35,087 nucleotides of DNA. Source: Kalmusia sp. IMI 367209. Its lineage: Eukaryota; Ascomycota; Dothideomycetes; Pleosporales; Didymosphaeriaceae. Made by a program: the position numbers and the translations under genes. How positions within the stretch are numbered: the first letter of the stretch is position 1; each line of letters begins with the position of its first letter. The notes under the pieces are model-generated. The model made no database searches, was not told the DNA's origin, and saw only the letters and a program-made list of their open reading frames with translations. The stretch lies in contig JAPEUQ010000028.1 of assembly GCA_027946365.1 (NCBI GenBank), positions 1 to 35,087 of the forward strand, in the 5' to 3' direction. Of this stretch, positions 11,813 to 21,335 are shown piece by piece.

Positions 11813-12086
11813 AGTTAACTAAATGGTGCCATTGGCTCTTATATATGTATGGATAGTTAGCTAAACGGTACCATTGGCTCTTATATATATATAAATAGTC
11901 AGCCAAATGGTGCCATTAACTCTTATATATATATAGATAGTCAGCCAAACGGTGCCATTAACTCTTATATATATATAGATAGTTAGCCAAACGGTGCCAT
12001 TAGCTCTTATATATATATAGACAGTTAGCTAAACGGTGCCATTAGCTCTTATATATATATAGATAGTTAGTTAAACGGTGCCATTA
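11813..12086. repeat. 42-bp minisatellite, 6.5 copies
   Basis: Perfect 42-base register: copies start at 11813, 11855, 11897, 11939, 11981, 12023 and 12065 (last partial). Each copy reads agtYagcYaaacggtgccat followed by tagctcttatatatatatagat with few differences. The core ggtgccatt keeps a TG and a CA in nearly every copy (one has ggtaccatt), unlike the CA/TG-poor surroundings. The period is a multiple of three, so one minus-strand phase gives a 14-residue repeat (KSQWHRLANYLYIY-like). It may be a fossil coding repeat or a simple minisatellite. Confidence 0.93.
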
Positions 12087-12117
12087 TCCTTTCCTCAATA
12101 TAGCGTAGGTAGGGAGA

Positions 12118-12130
12118 GGGGTATCTTTCC
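12118..12130 (+). repeat. G-run motif half-site P5
   Basis: ggggtatctttcc is followed by attcatg, a forward half-site of the same family as P1-P4. I find no inverted partner nearby. It lies between the minisatellite and the stop-side end of zinc-knuckle gene E, again at a gene boundary. Confidence 0.5.
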
Positions 12131-12254
12131 ATTCATGCTATGATTTTGACTATATCCCATGCCAGCCTTAACCTAGACCTGGAACAAGAGATATATTACT
12201 ATAGGGTAATACTAGTTTATTTTTATTAGCTTTATTCTTATTATCTTTACTGCC

Positions 12255-12344
12255 GTCCTTAAGGAACTCGTTATCCTTAGGAAACTCGTCGTCCTTAGGG
12301 AACTCATCATCCTTAGGAAACTTATTATCCTTAGGGAACTCGTC
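12255..12344 (-). repeat. 18-bp tandem repeat coding DEFPKD hexapeptide, 5 copies
   Basis: Five 18-base units start at 12255, 12273, 12291, 12309 and 12327 (gtccttagggaactcgtc type). On the minus strand, in the phase of gene E, they code (D/N)(E/K)F(P/L)KD. The 18-base period keeps frame and the repeat sits C-terminal to the zinc knuckles. Glu-to-Lys and Asp-to-Asn differences between copies are G-to-A changes. Confidence 0.9.
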
Positions 12345-12458
12345 ATCTTTACTAACTATATCCTTAGCGTTTTTAAGTTTAATAAAAGCTAATATTATAT
12401 AATCTACTACTTTATGACTAGACTATAAGTACCTCTAGTAGACACGTTTAAGGTTAGG

Positions 12459-12668
12459 ATACTTACTTATATAATAACCAACTTCCTTATAGTAATAACA
12501 TCTCAGCGGACCTAGATATATAGATAATAGATATCTAGTAAGTCTATAATTATTATAAATGTGATTAGGGTATTCCGTCTTCTTATAACCTCATTCTTAG
12601 CAGTATTAATAGATGAGTAACTATAAATACTTTCTTATAATATAGTTAGTTATACTATATATATTATA
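12459..12668 (-). other. Four tandem CCHC zinc-knuckle codon arrays
   Basis: Knuckle 1 is at 12627-12668, knuckle 2 at 12570-12611, knuckle 3 at 12516-12557 and knuckle 4 at 12459-12500; each is 14 codons. Ligand codons as seen: K1 TAT/TAT/TAT/TAT, K2 TAT/TGC/TAT/TAC, K3 TAT/TAT/TAT/TAT, K4 TGT/TAT/TAT/TAT. Every Tyr codon is one RIP step from Cys or His. Interknuckle linkers are 5, 4 and 5 codons. K4 also keeps the Lys-Glu-x-Gly context before the His. Confidence 0.78.
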
Positions 12669-12999
12669 GGTTATAATATTATATACGCTGACGTAGAACT
12701 GACTAGTCTTAAGGTATTTAGGATTAGTACTATTAACATTAGTATAATATTAGGTATAAACTTAATTATAATAACACCTTTATAAAAAGACTCCTAACGC
12801 TTTATATATATAGTATCCTAGCTAACGTGATACTTAGTAGAAGCCTCTATAGCTAGATATTATTCTACTAACCGAGTGAGCGTCGAGGTGATAAAAAGAG
12901 ATAAACTATAGTAATTAATATAAGAAAGTTATAAAACTACACCCTATAAATACTCTCTATTTACCTTAAGTATTAATGGAGAGGAGAGAGACTATCTAA

Positions 13000-13480
13000 A
13001 CTAGGAGGAACGTAGTAGACATATAAGATAACGTAGGGTATATAGATAGAAAATTAAGTAGAGGCTTTCTATCCAACTAGGATAGATAAAGATATAGAGC
13101 ACGCGTTTAATATTTAGAGATAAAGAGGGGAAAATAAAAGTAGAGATATAATATAAGAGAAGAAAGGGGACTACCTAGTCTAGGCTAGCGAGGACTTAAA
13201 TAGATAGTAGAATAAGAGGTAGAAGGTAGGTAAATAACTTATATATACTAAGCCAAGGACAAGTGAGCAAAAGTATAGATAAAGAATAAAGTATAAAAAT
13301 CTACTATCTAACTAGTATCTAAAGGAAGAAGCTTTAGATATAGGGGTATAATAGTGTAGAAGATAATATAAATAAGAGAAGAGAGTTAAGATAAAAGGGG
13401 ACTACTCAGATTCATCTAACGCTATAAGCGTAGATAAATAAAAGTAGAGGTATATCTATCTTATTTAGCTTATATAAACT
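13000..13480 (+). pseudogene. Purine-rich plus-strand relic, Arg/Lys/Gln-rich
   Basis: Strongly purine-biased on the plus strand. One phase can be read through with Gln-type stops as an Arg/Lys/Gln-rich polypeptide (for example FRDKEGKIKVE, YKRRKGTTQSRLART, NSVEDNINKRRELR). Two direct repeats of aaaggggactac occur near 13156 and 13395 in matching context, both coding KGTTQ. No family is recognised. It lies back-to-back with gene E, so the gap near 12.9-13.0 kb could be a divergent promoter region. Confidence 0.4.
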
Positions 13481-14335
13481 CTCTCTCTTTCTATTTCTCT
13501 ATTAATACTATAGGGAACTCCGCCTACTCCTAACTAATATTGGTACACCCTTACTCATATAAGCTTTTATAACTATATATTAATTACTCTACCACTATGC
13601 TTTTAACTAACATAATGTCCATACAGGTTCATTAAAATCTAATAGGTTAATGGTAGAGTCTACTCATCTTAAAAAGATAAGATAGTAATAGTAATTCTAC
13701 TCTAAGTAGTCCTTCCCCACTATATATATTATATTAATAGTATATTTTTAATATATCCATCTTTATATAATATTTATAGATATATCTATTTATATACTAC
13801 TTTAACGCCGGATTTGCAGCGATAGGATAGAAAGTGGAATATAATAGTAATTAAAGATATCTTACTATATTTATTATTTATTAAAAGAGTCCTTAAGTAG
13901 TCATGTCTATACTATTAAGGTACTATAGGGCGTTTATAGTACTGGTATACATACGCCCTTAGAGGCTTACTATACTAGACTAGGACCCTTGGGTCCATTA
14001 TATATAGCTGAGTCTAGATAGTAAGTTATTTTACTCTACTCTATATATATTCTATACTCTACTAACTTTATATAGAATAAGGATAGAATTATACCACTCT
14101 ATAGTTTGGCCCGCATAGATCTAATAGCCCATAATTCCATGATAGCTAATGTTATTTTATAATATATAGATTAGCACCTATGTCTATTACCATGTACCTA
14201 ATATTATAATGTTTCTAAAGTATTATAGTCTTTACTATATAATATAGGCTAGTCTAGGGTATCTACTAGCTTCCTACCCAATTAACGTAGATATACGGTA
14301 AAATTTTTACTTATCTTATCTCTCCTGGCTCTATA
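13481..14335. other. No assignable gene
   Basis: No phase is persuasive on either strand. The stretch is AT-rich RIP-type sequence with many tatata words. A few GC-richer islands survive (cgccggatttgcagcg near 13805). Confidence 0.35.
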
Positions 14336-14339
14336 TAAT

Positions 14340-14534
14340 AATCTATAAAGATAATTAAATACTATTAGTCTATACTAGTCTATTCTAGTCTATAAAGATA
14401 ATGAGATATTATTAGTTTATACTAGTTCACGAGGATAATTAAACGCTACCAGTCTATACTAGTCTATAAAGATAATTAAACGCTACTAGTCTATACTAGT
14501 CTATAAAGATAAATTAACGCTATTAGCCTATACT
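14340..14534. repeat. 37-bp tandem repeat, 5 copies
   Basis: Units begin at 14340, 14387, 14424, 14461 and 14498, with a 10-base insertion after the first. Consensus type: agtctataaagataattaa then acgctactagtctatact. The period is not a multiple of three, unlike the other arrays here, so it was probably never coding. Confidence 0.88.
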
Positions 14535-14539
14535 AGTCT

Positions 14540-15490
14540 AAGTTATTATATAATTAGTTATTGGCGCTCGTCATTAATACTCTCCTAAAGCTCATAGCTC
14601 AGCGTTTTATAGTATATATATAATTAAGTCTACTTATATAGAGTAGGCTAGTCTGGGTAGTCCCCTCTCTCTTTTTTTCCCTCCCCTTACAGACCACTCC
14701 ATGAGGGTCTAGTATCTTTTTAAAAATGACGTAAATAGGTAGCTATAATATATAATTACTAGTTAATAAAAAAATATCTACTTTATTATTATCCTTACTA
14801 CTAAGTATTTTACTATCCCACTCACGGTCTTCACTAGTAATATAGAACTTCTACTTAAAAACGCTATTTGGTAGAAACTACTATTAATTTATATCTATTT
14901 ATAGTAACTACTATTAATCTATATTATTCTACACTAATATCTACTAAACGCGCCCGAGCGCACTATATAACTAAGTATACATAGCCCACTATAGAGTATC
15001 CACAGGACGCGGCGTAATATAAAAAAAATATAATAATATTAAAATTAAGAGATTAAGATTTTATAAATAACTTTAGTCTAGAGCTAAGTATACTTAATAG
15101 ATTAAAAGGCGAACTGAAGTTTATACATAAGTAGATTAATTTAAAAAACGCGCTATATAAGAGTAACTACTATAATATTAAGGAAAAGTATATTACTACG
15201 TTTCTTAATTAATAGCCGCAATTTTCCCATTCACCTAAGGATTAAAGAATCAACGTAATATATATCTTAATAAACCATATAGACCATCTAAAAGGTTAGA
15301 AAGTAAAGATCCTTAAACCTATTTTACTTCTATAGGACCTAATGCTGATCCAACCCACTAAGTTATAAGTAAACCTAACGTATAAACTATCTATCTAAAT
15401 ATCTATACTTAGTCCTAGTCACTCTATTTTAAGTTAGGCTTATTACTCTACTACTTACCCTCTTTATTTAAGTGAGATAACCCTCTGCTT
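14540..15490. other. No assignable gene
   Basis: Mixed RIP-type sequence. A pyrimidine-rich tract (tcccctctctctttttttccctcccctt, about 14661-14688) stands out. No coding phase could be supported. Confidence 0.35.
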
Positions 15491-15491
15491 C

Positions 15492-16690
15492 ATGTCCTTC
15501 TAAGGCGAGACTAAGATCATTTATAGTAAAGTTTTAGCTAATCTACTACTAGATAGGCGTAGGATGCCTTCCTAGGAAGACTTATATAATAAGGTGGCGA
15601 CTAATAATAGTTTTAGCTTCTAAGGTCTTATCTTTATACCTAAGTATAATAGAGGTGGTGTTCCTATTTATATAGTTATAAATTTATATATGGTACTAAA
15701 TAGCGTAAGCCAGCTAGGGTTATAGAATATAAGGGTAACGATGGTTAATAATCCCTCCCTAAAGTATTAGTATAAGATATAACCTAAGTAGGATTCTAGC
15801 ACGCCATCTAAATAAGATAAGTAGAAGCTAATATTTATAAATAATATTAATACCTCTAAACGTAAAGCTATTTATATAAATAATAAATATAATTTTAAAG
15901 TCCTAAAGATATAAGAATAAAATGAAATATATATTCTATAGAATATACTAGTACTAGAATTTAGTTACACACACGGTATAAAGGATAAAGAGGCTTAAAC
16001 TATTAATTAGTTAGACCGCCTTCTAGAGGATATAATAGAGAGTATATTAGTATAAGTTATTAATTAGTTGAGCCGCCTTATAGAGAATATAATAGTAGAC
16101 GTATTATTATAAATTATTAATAAATTACGCGGCGATATAAAAGATAGGATAGAAAAAAATTATTATTAATTATTAAATAGCCAGATTACCTTCTAGAGGA
16201 TACACTATAGTAAGTAACTAATAAATAGGAGACTTTTAATTACTTAGTACTTTTAGTTAATCGTAACGAGAGTGAGGACTAGCTAGTACTTAATATAGTT
16301 CTAGAACTCTATAAATACTATAATAATTATAGGAATCCTAAGTAACGTATAGAGGTTAGTAACTCTAAGGATAAAGATTATAATATATTATCTATAGATA
16401 TTAGACGTCGCGCAGCTATATACTCTAAGGATAAAAAGGTAGCAGTATTAGAAGTAAAGAAGACTCTAATAGATATTAAAGTTAGGCTACTAGTAACTAT
16501 CTCTATTAGTACGCCCCTTCTTTAGAAAGTAATACTAGTAGCGATAGTAGAGAAGAGACTTTAAAAATTAGAAGAATCTAATAAAAATAATAAGACCCTT
16601 AAATTTCTTATTAAGGATAAGGATAATATAGAGTATAAATTAAAAGATACTCACTCAGCTCTAGAATAAAGAGTAGAAGCGTACGTTATA
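15492..16690 (+). pseudogene. Gene G: relic coiled-coil protein with 19-residue repeat
   Basis: The plus-strand phase opens at ATG 15492 (MSF, former Gln, GETKIIYSKVLANLLL) and runs about 400 codons without an indel. N-terminal third: mixed, including PKYNRGGVPIYIVINLY. Then come four 19-residue repeats (16001-16225) of the type INxLDRLLEDIIESILV with heptad-like Leu/Ile spacing. The C-terminal part is Lys/Glu-rich and helical (KKVAVLEVKKTLIDIKVRLL, then KRLxKLEESNKNNKTLKFLI). It has about five Gln-type stops in the last 150 codons, fewer than chance in this composition. Family not recognised; the layout resembles a Gag or structural coiled-coil protein. The pogo-like relic follows in another frame. 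Confidence 0.55.
16001..16225 (+). repeat. 57-bp in-frame tandem repeat, 4 copies
   Basis: Starts at 16001, 16058, 16115 and 16171 (tattaattagttRRaccgcc type). The period equals 19 codons and the array lies wholly inside the relic phase of gene G, so it multiplied as a coding repeat. Copies 1 and 2 are closest; copies 3 and 4 are diverged. Confidence 0.8.
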
Positions 16691-16812
16691 ATATAAACTC
16701 ACCTATATAGAAATAGATATTCTATAATATATAACTTAACTCCTACCTTAACTAACTATAAAATAACTAAAGAATATTAAGAACATTATACTATATTAAC
16801 TTAACTTAAATA

Positions 16813-17330
16813 ATATCATCTAAGTCTCATCCTACTAAATTATCTCAGCTACGGAAGGATTCGTGTACAGAAGTAGTCTATACTAGATAGTAATATTCTA
16901 AAGATAAGGCTAGTACTAGTAAGATACTATAGCTCATCCTTAAATTCATCCTTAGGACAGTCCATAAAGAAAACGTTAAAGCTATTAAGTATATATATAA
17001 ATAGGATGATACCATGGCCTATCTATTAGAGGGTACCCTATCTAATATATTCTATTTAAGTCACTCTAAGAATACTATAATCTATTAATATAAATCTAAA
17101 CACCACGGACCGCTCTTCTAGACTAGTAAAAAGCAACTAGTAGAATACTATCTTATTATTATTCTATGCTTAGGCTTAGACTCATTCTATAATGACTTAG
17201 TAAAACTACTTAATAGCTTCTAATTTTAGACTACTTCTTAACACACATCGCCTTCTATAATAGTAGTAATAAGAGTAAGCGCTTCAGTCGCTTTTTATTC
17301 CTAGCTATATATAAGCTACCCTAGTACTAT
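16813..17330 (+). pseudogene. Pogo/CENP-B-like transposase fragment
   Basis: The plus-strand phase from 16813 (ATA, possibly former ATG; then SSKSHPTKLSQLRKD) to about 17235 carries a helix-turn-helix-like run (KENVKAIKYIYK). KHHGPLF follows at 17098-17118, then a Gln-type stop, TSKKQLVEYYLIIILCLGL. Known: pogo/jerky-type transposases have a psq HTH followed by a Tc5/CENP-B HTH with the pattern (K)HHGP...LT..EE..LVEY...M..LGFGLT, which this matches. After a phase shift near 17240-17256, SKRFSRFLFLAIYKLP may be the end of the second HTH (G..W...FL.RHP). I could not follow the DDE catalytic domain, so it is truncated or too mutated. It would be a Tc1/mariner-superfamily DNA transposon. Confidence 0.5.
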
Positions 17331-17900
17331 AGGGGCTATAATAGGATTAAGTTTAAGAATAACTAGTATAATAGGGAGGATTATAAGACTTAGAAGAATA
17401 GAAAGGGTGAGGACTTAAAGTATTAATAAACATTCTAATAATACCCTAACTACTCTAACTAAAAGTAAATTAGAATAAGGGAAGTTAATTAACTATCTTA
17501 TAATACTTTATATTTTATTTTTATTATAACGCCTAGGTGTTTTAAAGTCTAGGTTCTATATACTATCTTTATTACTATTAAAGCTGTAGAAGTTATAGGT
17601 ATTCATTATTATAAAGTAAAAAAAAAAAGACTTTAAACCTTCTTATAATTATATATATCATGTATGATGAGTGTCACCTAGTAGTAAATAAATAGTAAAT
17701 AACTCTTATACTTAAAGTAGCTTAGTCTAGCTATAGGGCTATATTTAGAGAGGATAACTTCTCTATTATCTAGGATATCTCTAGAATACTCTAGGATAAT
17801 AATATACTTAACTCATTTATATTTTACTAGTAAGCGTTATTTAGACCTACCTAGTTAGATAAATAGAATTATAATAATCTATTCTATATTCTAGCTAAGT
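17331..17900 (+). other. Degenerate plus-strand tail of the transposase region
   Basis: Basic and Asn-rich phases continue from the pogo-like fragment (NRIKFKNN) but the frame cannot be fixed. An A-run (aaaaaaaa) is present near 17620. No DDE residues are assignable. Confidence 0.3.
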
Positions 17901-18250
17901 TTAATATGTCCGCCAAAGGAATAATAAGCCTAGAGAAGAAACTATTTATTTTATATAAGTTAGTATGCTTTAACATTAAGAGCCTCTAGAAAGTTCCTTA
18001 GTATTAGTTAATCTAGATACTATATTAATTAGTTATATTCTTATTTATCATCCGCCGGACGTTGAATTATTTATAGTTTAATAATTAGTCTATTATTAAG
18101 ATTAAGTATATACTTATAATAAAGATTATCTAGGTGAAGCCCAATCTAACTAAAGCTAATATAATTATAAAGAAAAGTAGATACTATATATAGAGATATA
18201 ATAGTAGTTAATGGAAGTAATATAGATATAATAAAAGGATAATATATATC
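17881..18250 (+). pseudogene. Unknown plus-strand coding relic
   Basis: A plus-strand phase reads NNLFYILAKFNMSAKG, then SLEKKLFILYKLVCFNIKSL, then a Lys/Ile-rich part (VKPNLTKANIIIKKSR) with Gln-type stops only. It fades near 18250. Family not recognised; it may be the continuation of the element starting at 15.5 or 16.8 kb. Confidence 0.4.
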
Positions 18251-20160
18251 TAAATATTAAACTAAAGCTAGTAGTAAGTTATTATATATAGAGTTATATA
18301 ACTATCATCTCTACTATAAGTATACTAGTAGTGGTGTCATGGTGATAGAAGGTCTAGATAGAAGAGGAACTATAAGAAGAGTTTATGAAGAAGTATCCTC
18401 TCCTTTAATTAATAATTAAACGTCCGCGTTATAAAGAGACTATTAATATACTAAAGTATTATAGAATACTTTAAATAGTAAAGTTTATTAAGCTCCATTA
18501 TATTCTAATAAATATTACCTCTAAAAGACGGACGATGGGAAGTACTTAAAGATTCTTATTACTTTAAAGTGGTTAATAACTCTAGCCACTTTAAAGGGCG
18601 TACTTAAGGTCTATTTTCTTAGTAATATTATTAACTATACTACTAATCTATTAACTAAGGACTATGGTACATCGCTTAATAAGTTCTATAATACTAAAAA
18701 TGGTTAGACTAAACCTAGATCTTATTAGCCATAGTTACTATAGTTAATATTAGTCTAAACCTCTAATACGCCTATTATACCATCCTATATAAGCCCTTCT
18801 ACTATAGTATATACACTATAGAGTAGTTCTTTAAGTGAGTATACTACTATAATTAGATTAAGTCTACTTATTATAGATATATCTAGTTAATGGGGCGTCT
18901 ATGATAGAGAAGTAAGTGGCGTAAAAGATAAAGTTTATAAATAAATTATATATAGTAATCACGCAGACCGCCATTAAGAATAATAATAAGGCTAAGGATG
19001 AGGTTAAAAAGTAGAAATAGAAATATAGTAGCTTATATTAATAAATATAAGATATATTAGCCTATAGTTTTACTAGCTTTTCACGTTAATTCTGGGCAGC
19101 TTAATATTAGACTAGTCGTGGTTAGGTAACGTCTTAGATAGCTAGATATATAAAATGAATAGTACTACTCTCTATAATAATAACCACTATATAAAGTAGT
19201 TAGGTTATCCTAATATCTATATTTTAAGTCTATAGATTAACTATGGCGCGGTTTCTATAGTAGCGGTTGGTAATAATCTATATTAGTTAATAATAATATA
19301 TAGTAAGAGATGGTATATTACTACTCTTTTAATATTTATCTCTCTAGTATAACCACCCAGATCCCGTAGGAAATAGGGGTATAACTAAAAGATTACTTAG
19401 TGACTAGCTACGACTATACCCTTCTCTTAAATATCTATTAGCGGCACCTAGTTTCTTTAGTTAATAATATCTCTATTAGCGTTAGAAGTTATATTATATA
19501 TAGTAAATAGACTCTATTATACTAGTATACTATAGTAAGTTTTAGTAAACTAAGGTGAAATATAGTAACTTAATAGTAATTTATAGTAATTAATAGTAGA
19601 GTTTTATATATAGTATATAATATTAATTTATAAAGTTTTATACTATTTATTTTAAATTAGACTTACTATTTATCCGTCACTACGTCGTTACCTATGTTAT
19701 AATACTATAAAGAATCATTATAGTTATAAGTTAAACCTTACGCATCTATAAGATTCTCTTATATATCTATAATTAAGACTTTTAGTTATATGCCAGTAGA
19801 GTTATATTAAGTATATATTATAATATTCTCTTTATAAGTGTCCTTCTATATAGTAATTTTAGTCTTATATATTATCTCTTATTACTTAGACTTTTCATCA
19901 TCCTTAATATTATAAAGTTACTCCTCTCCTAATAGAGATTTTATTATTACTTAGGGTTAATATAGCTGTTATAATGACTACGTATAGTTCTTTAGTTCTA
20001 CTTAACTTAAAATATACTCATAGAATTAGTGAGCTGACTATAATATAATAACTAATTTAATTTAAACTTACCCTATCACTAATCGGCATTAGAGAGCGTG
20101 AGAATAGCATAGTATAAGCATTTATAGAAAGGAGTATAATAGTTATATATACTATTAACT
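18251..20160. other. Degenerate stretch, no assignable gene
   Basis: A short acidic/basic plus-strand phase occurs near 18350-18450 (IEEEL, stop, EEFMKKYPLL) but cannot be extended. Several thymine- and adenine-only words are present. Nothing else is supported across about 1.9 kb. Confidence 0.3.
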
Positions 20161-20162
20161 AA

Positions 20163-21335
20163 AAAGAGAAAAGATAAGAGGAAAAGGGACGTTCAATATA
20201 CTATTCGCTAAAGTAAAGTAGTAATACTACTCTTATAGTAGATATTTTTCTTAATAAGGTAGACGCGTTAAAAAACTAACTAGAAAATAAAATCTTACTA
20301 CTATTATTATCTTTACCTATGCTAACTTTACTAGGTAAAGCCTTCCAGTGGCTAAAGTTTAACCTTAGATAATTAACTTTAATAATATATATAGCCCTAC
20401 GTCTCTACCTACTAAACATTACTTACTATACTAAGTAATTAACTTATAATTAGTTTATACTACTCTTAATATATATAGAACCTAGATCTAATTAGTTATA
20501 GGGCTAGACTATAAAATTATATATATAGCTATATCCTTCTATAAAACGATTAATATGAATTTTAATAACTATTATATTTAAATTATATAGAATTAGTCAT
20601 ATCTTACTTATTTATTAGAATGAAGGATAAGATACTAAGTAAAATTATATACTTAAAAAGAGAGTAATAATGGGGTAGTAGGATTTATATAAATACCCCT
20701 ATTACATTTAAATAAAGCTTAAGCTTAAAGGTCTAAAGCCAGATAATATTAAAATTATTTATAAAGAGTTATTTATATTTTTAATTAGCTATAATATAAT
20801 AGAAAAGTAGTCTATAGACATTATCGTAGAATTTTCTCATAAAAGTAAAGAAGATACTGTTCTTTAATATATAAAAACATAGATAAATAACCTAATGGGC
20901 TATATATATCATTACTAGGAGATAAATAAACTATATAAATATTAGTAACTACTAGAGTAGTACTTTAGTATGCGAAGATTAAATATAGGCGTATAAAAAA
21001 GAGAATATAGAAACGTTATTAAAAAGATACTATTTAGTATAGCCTTTGTAAAGGAGCTGAGCCTAGAGCCTAATAAAGAATATAACGCGACTCTATTAAA
21101 GATATTTAAAGAGTTATTAGACTAAGGTTAATAGTAGATTATCGTTAAGATATAATTAAGAAATATAGATATATTTACCTACTATTATGAGGCCGGATCC
21201 CAATCAAGTTTATGGAGTATAAGTTAATATAGATACGTATTTAGTAATGGGTAGATATAATGGGGTGTCTATAATAATAATATTAGCATCCTAGTCTACT
21301 ATATAGAGCCCTTATTTCTAACTTATATAAAAGAG
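20163..21335 (+). pseudogene. Unknown plus-strand relic, ~370 codons
   Basis: A single plus-strand phase holds from 20163 (KEKR, stop, EEKGRSIYYS) through DIFLNKVDALKN, LTLLGKAFQWLKFNLR, LKLKGLKPDNIKIIYKELF, VEFSHKSKEDTVL and IKKILFSIAFVKELSLEPNK to about 21335, with Gln-type stops and no indel. The GKAFQWLKF word is loosely reminiscent of retrotransposon Gag capsid (G.A..W), but the rest is not convincing. Family unassigned. The following 2 kb carries further weak plus-strand coding character and may belong to the same element. Confidence 0.5.

Larger units (their letters stand above)
12168..12900 (-). pseudogene. Gene E: relic of Gag/Air-like protein with four CCHC zinc knuckles
   Basis: The minus-strand phase reads, in order: a variable N-terminal part (TNPKYLKTSQFYVSVYN), four tandem C-X2-C-X4-H-X4-C knuckles at 12666-12668 to 12459, a linker, a Lys/Asp-rich stretch, an acidic hexapeptide repeat (DEFPKD, 12255-12344), a Lys/Asn-rich tail and TAA at 12168-12170. 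Many knuckle Cys/His codons now read TAT/TAC, exactly what RIP makes from TGT, TGC and CAT; some remain TGT or TGC. All four knuckles have exact spacing, with linkers of only 4-5 residues. Known: arrays of CCHC knuckles bind single-stranded nucleic acid in retroelement Gag/ORF1 proteins and in Air1/2-type RNA surveillance factors. The start is not fixed; coding character is still visible to about 12800-12900. No pol-like relic follows downstream, so a lone Gag, a cargo gene or an Air-like gene are all possible. Confidence 0.72.

Noticed and set aside
11697..11906. 69-codon minus-strand open stretch
   Set aside because: Half of it is the 42-bp minisatellite read in one frame; the rest shows no coding character or start context.
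7690..12170. Genes D and C as the Pol of a retroelement whose Gag is gene E
   Set aside because: No YxDD box, protease DTG/DSG, RNase H or integrase HHCC/DDE pattern could be found in either, and a minisatellite plus G-run motifs separate them from gene E.
20241..20400. Retrotransposon Gag capsid call for GKAFQWLKF
   Set aside because: One loosely matching word without the surrounding capsid pattern or a downstream zinc knuckle is not enough; left as unknown.
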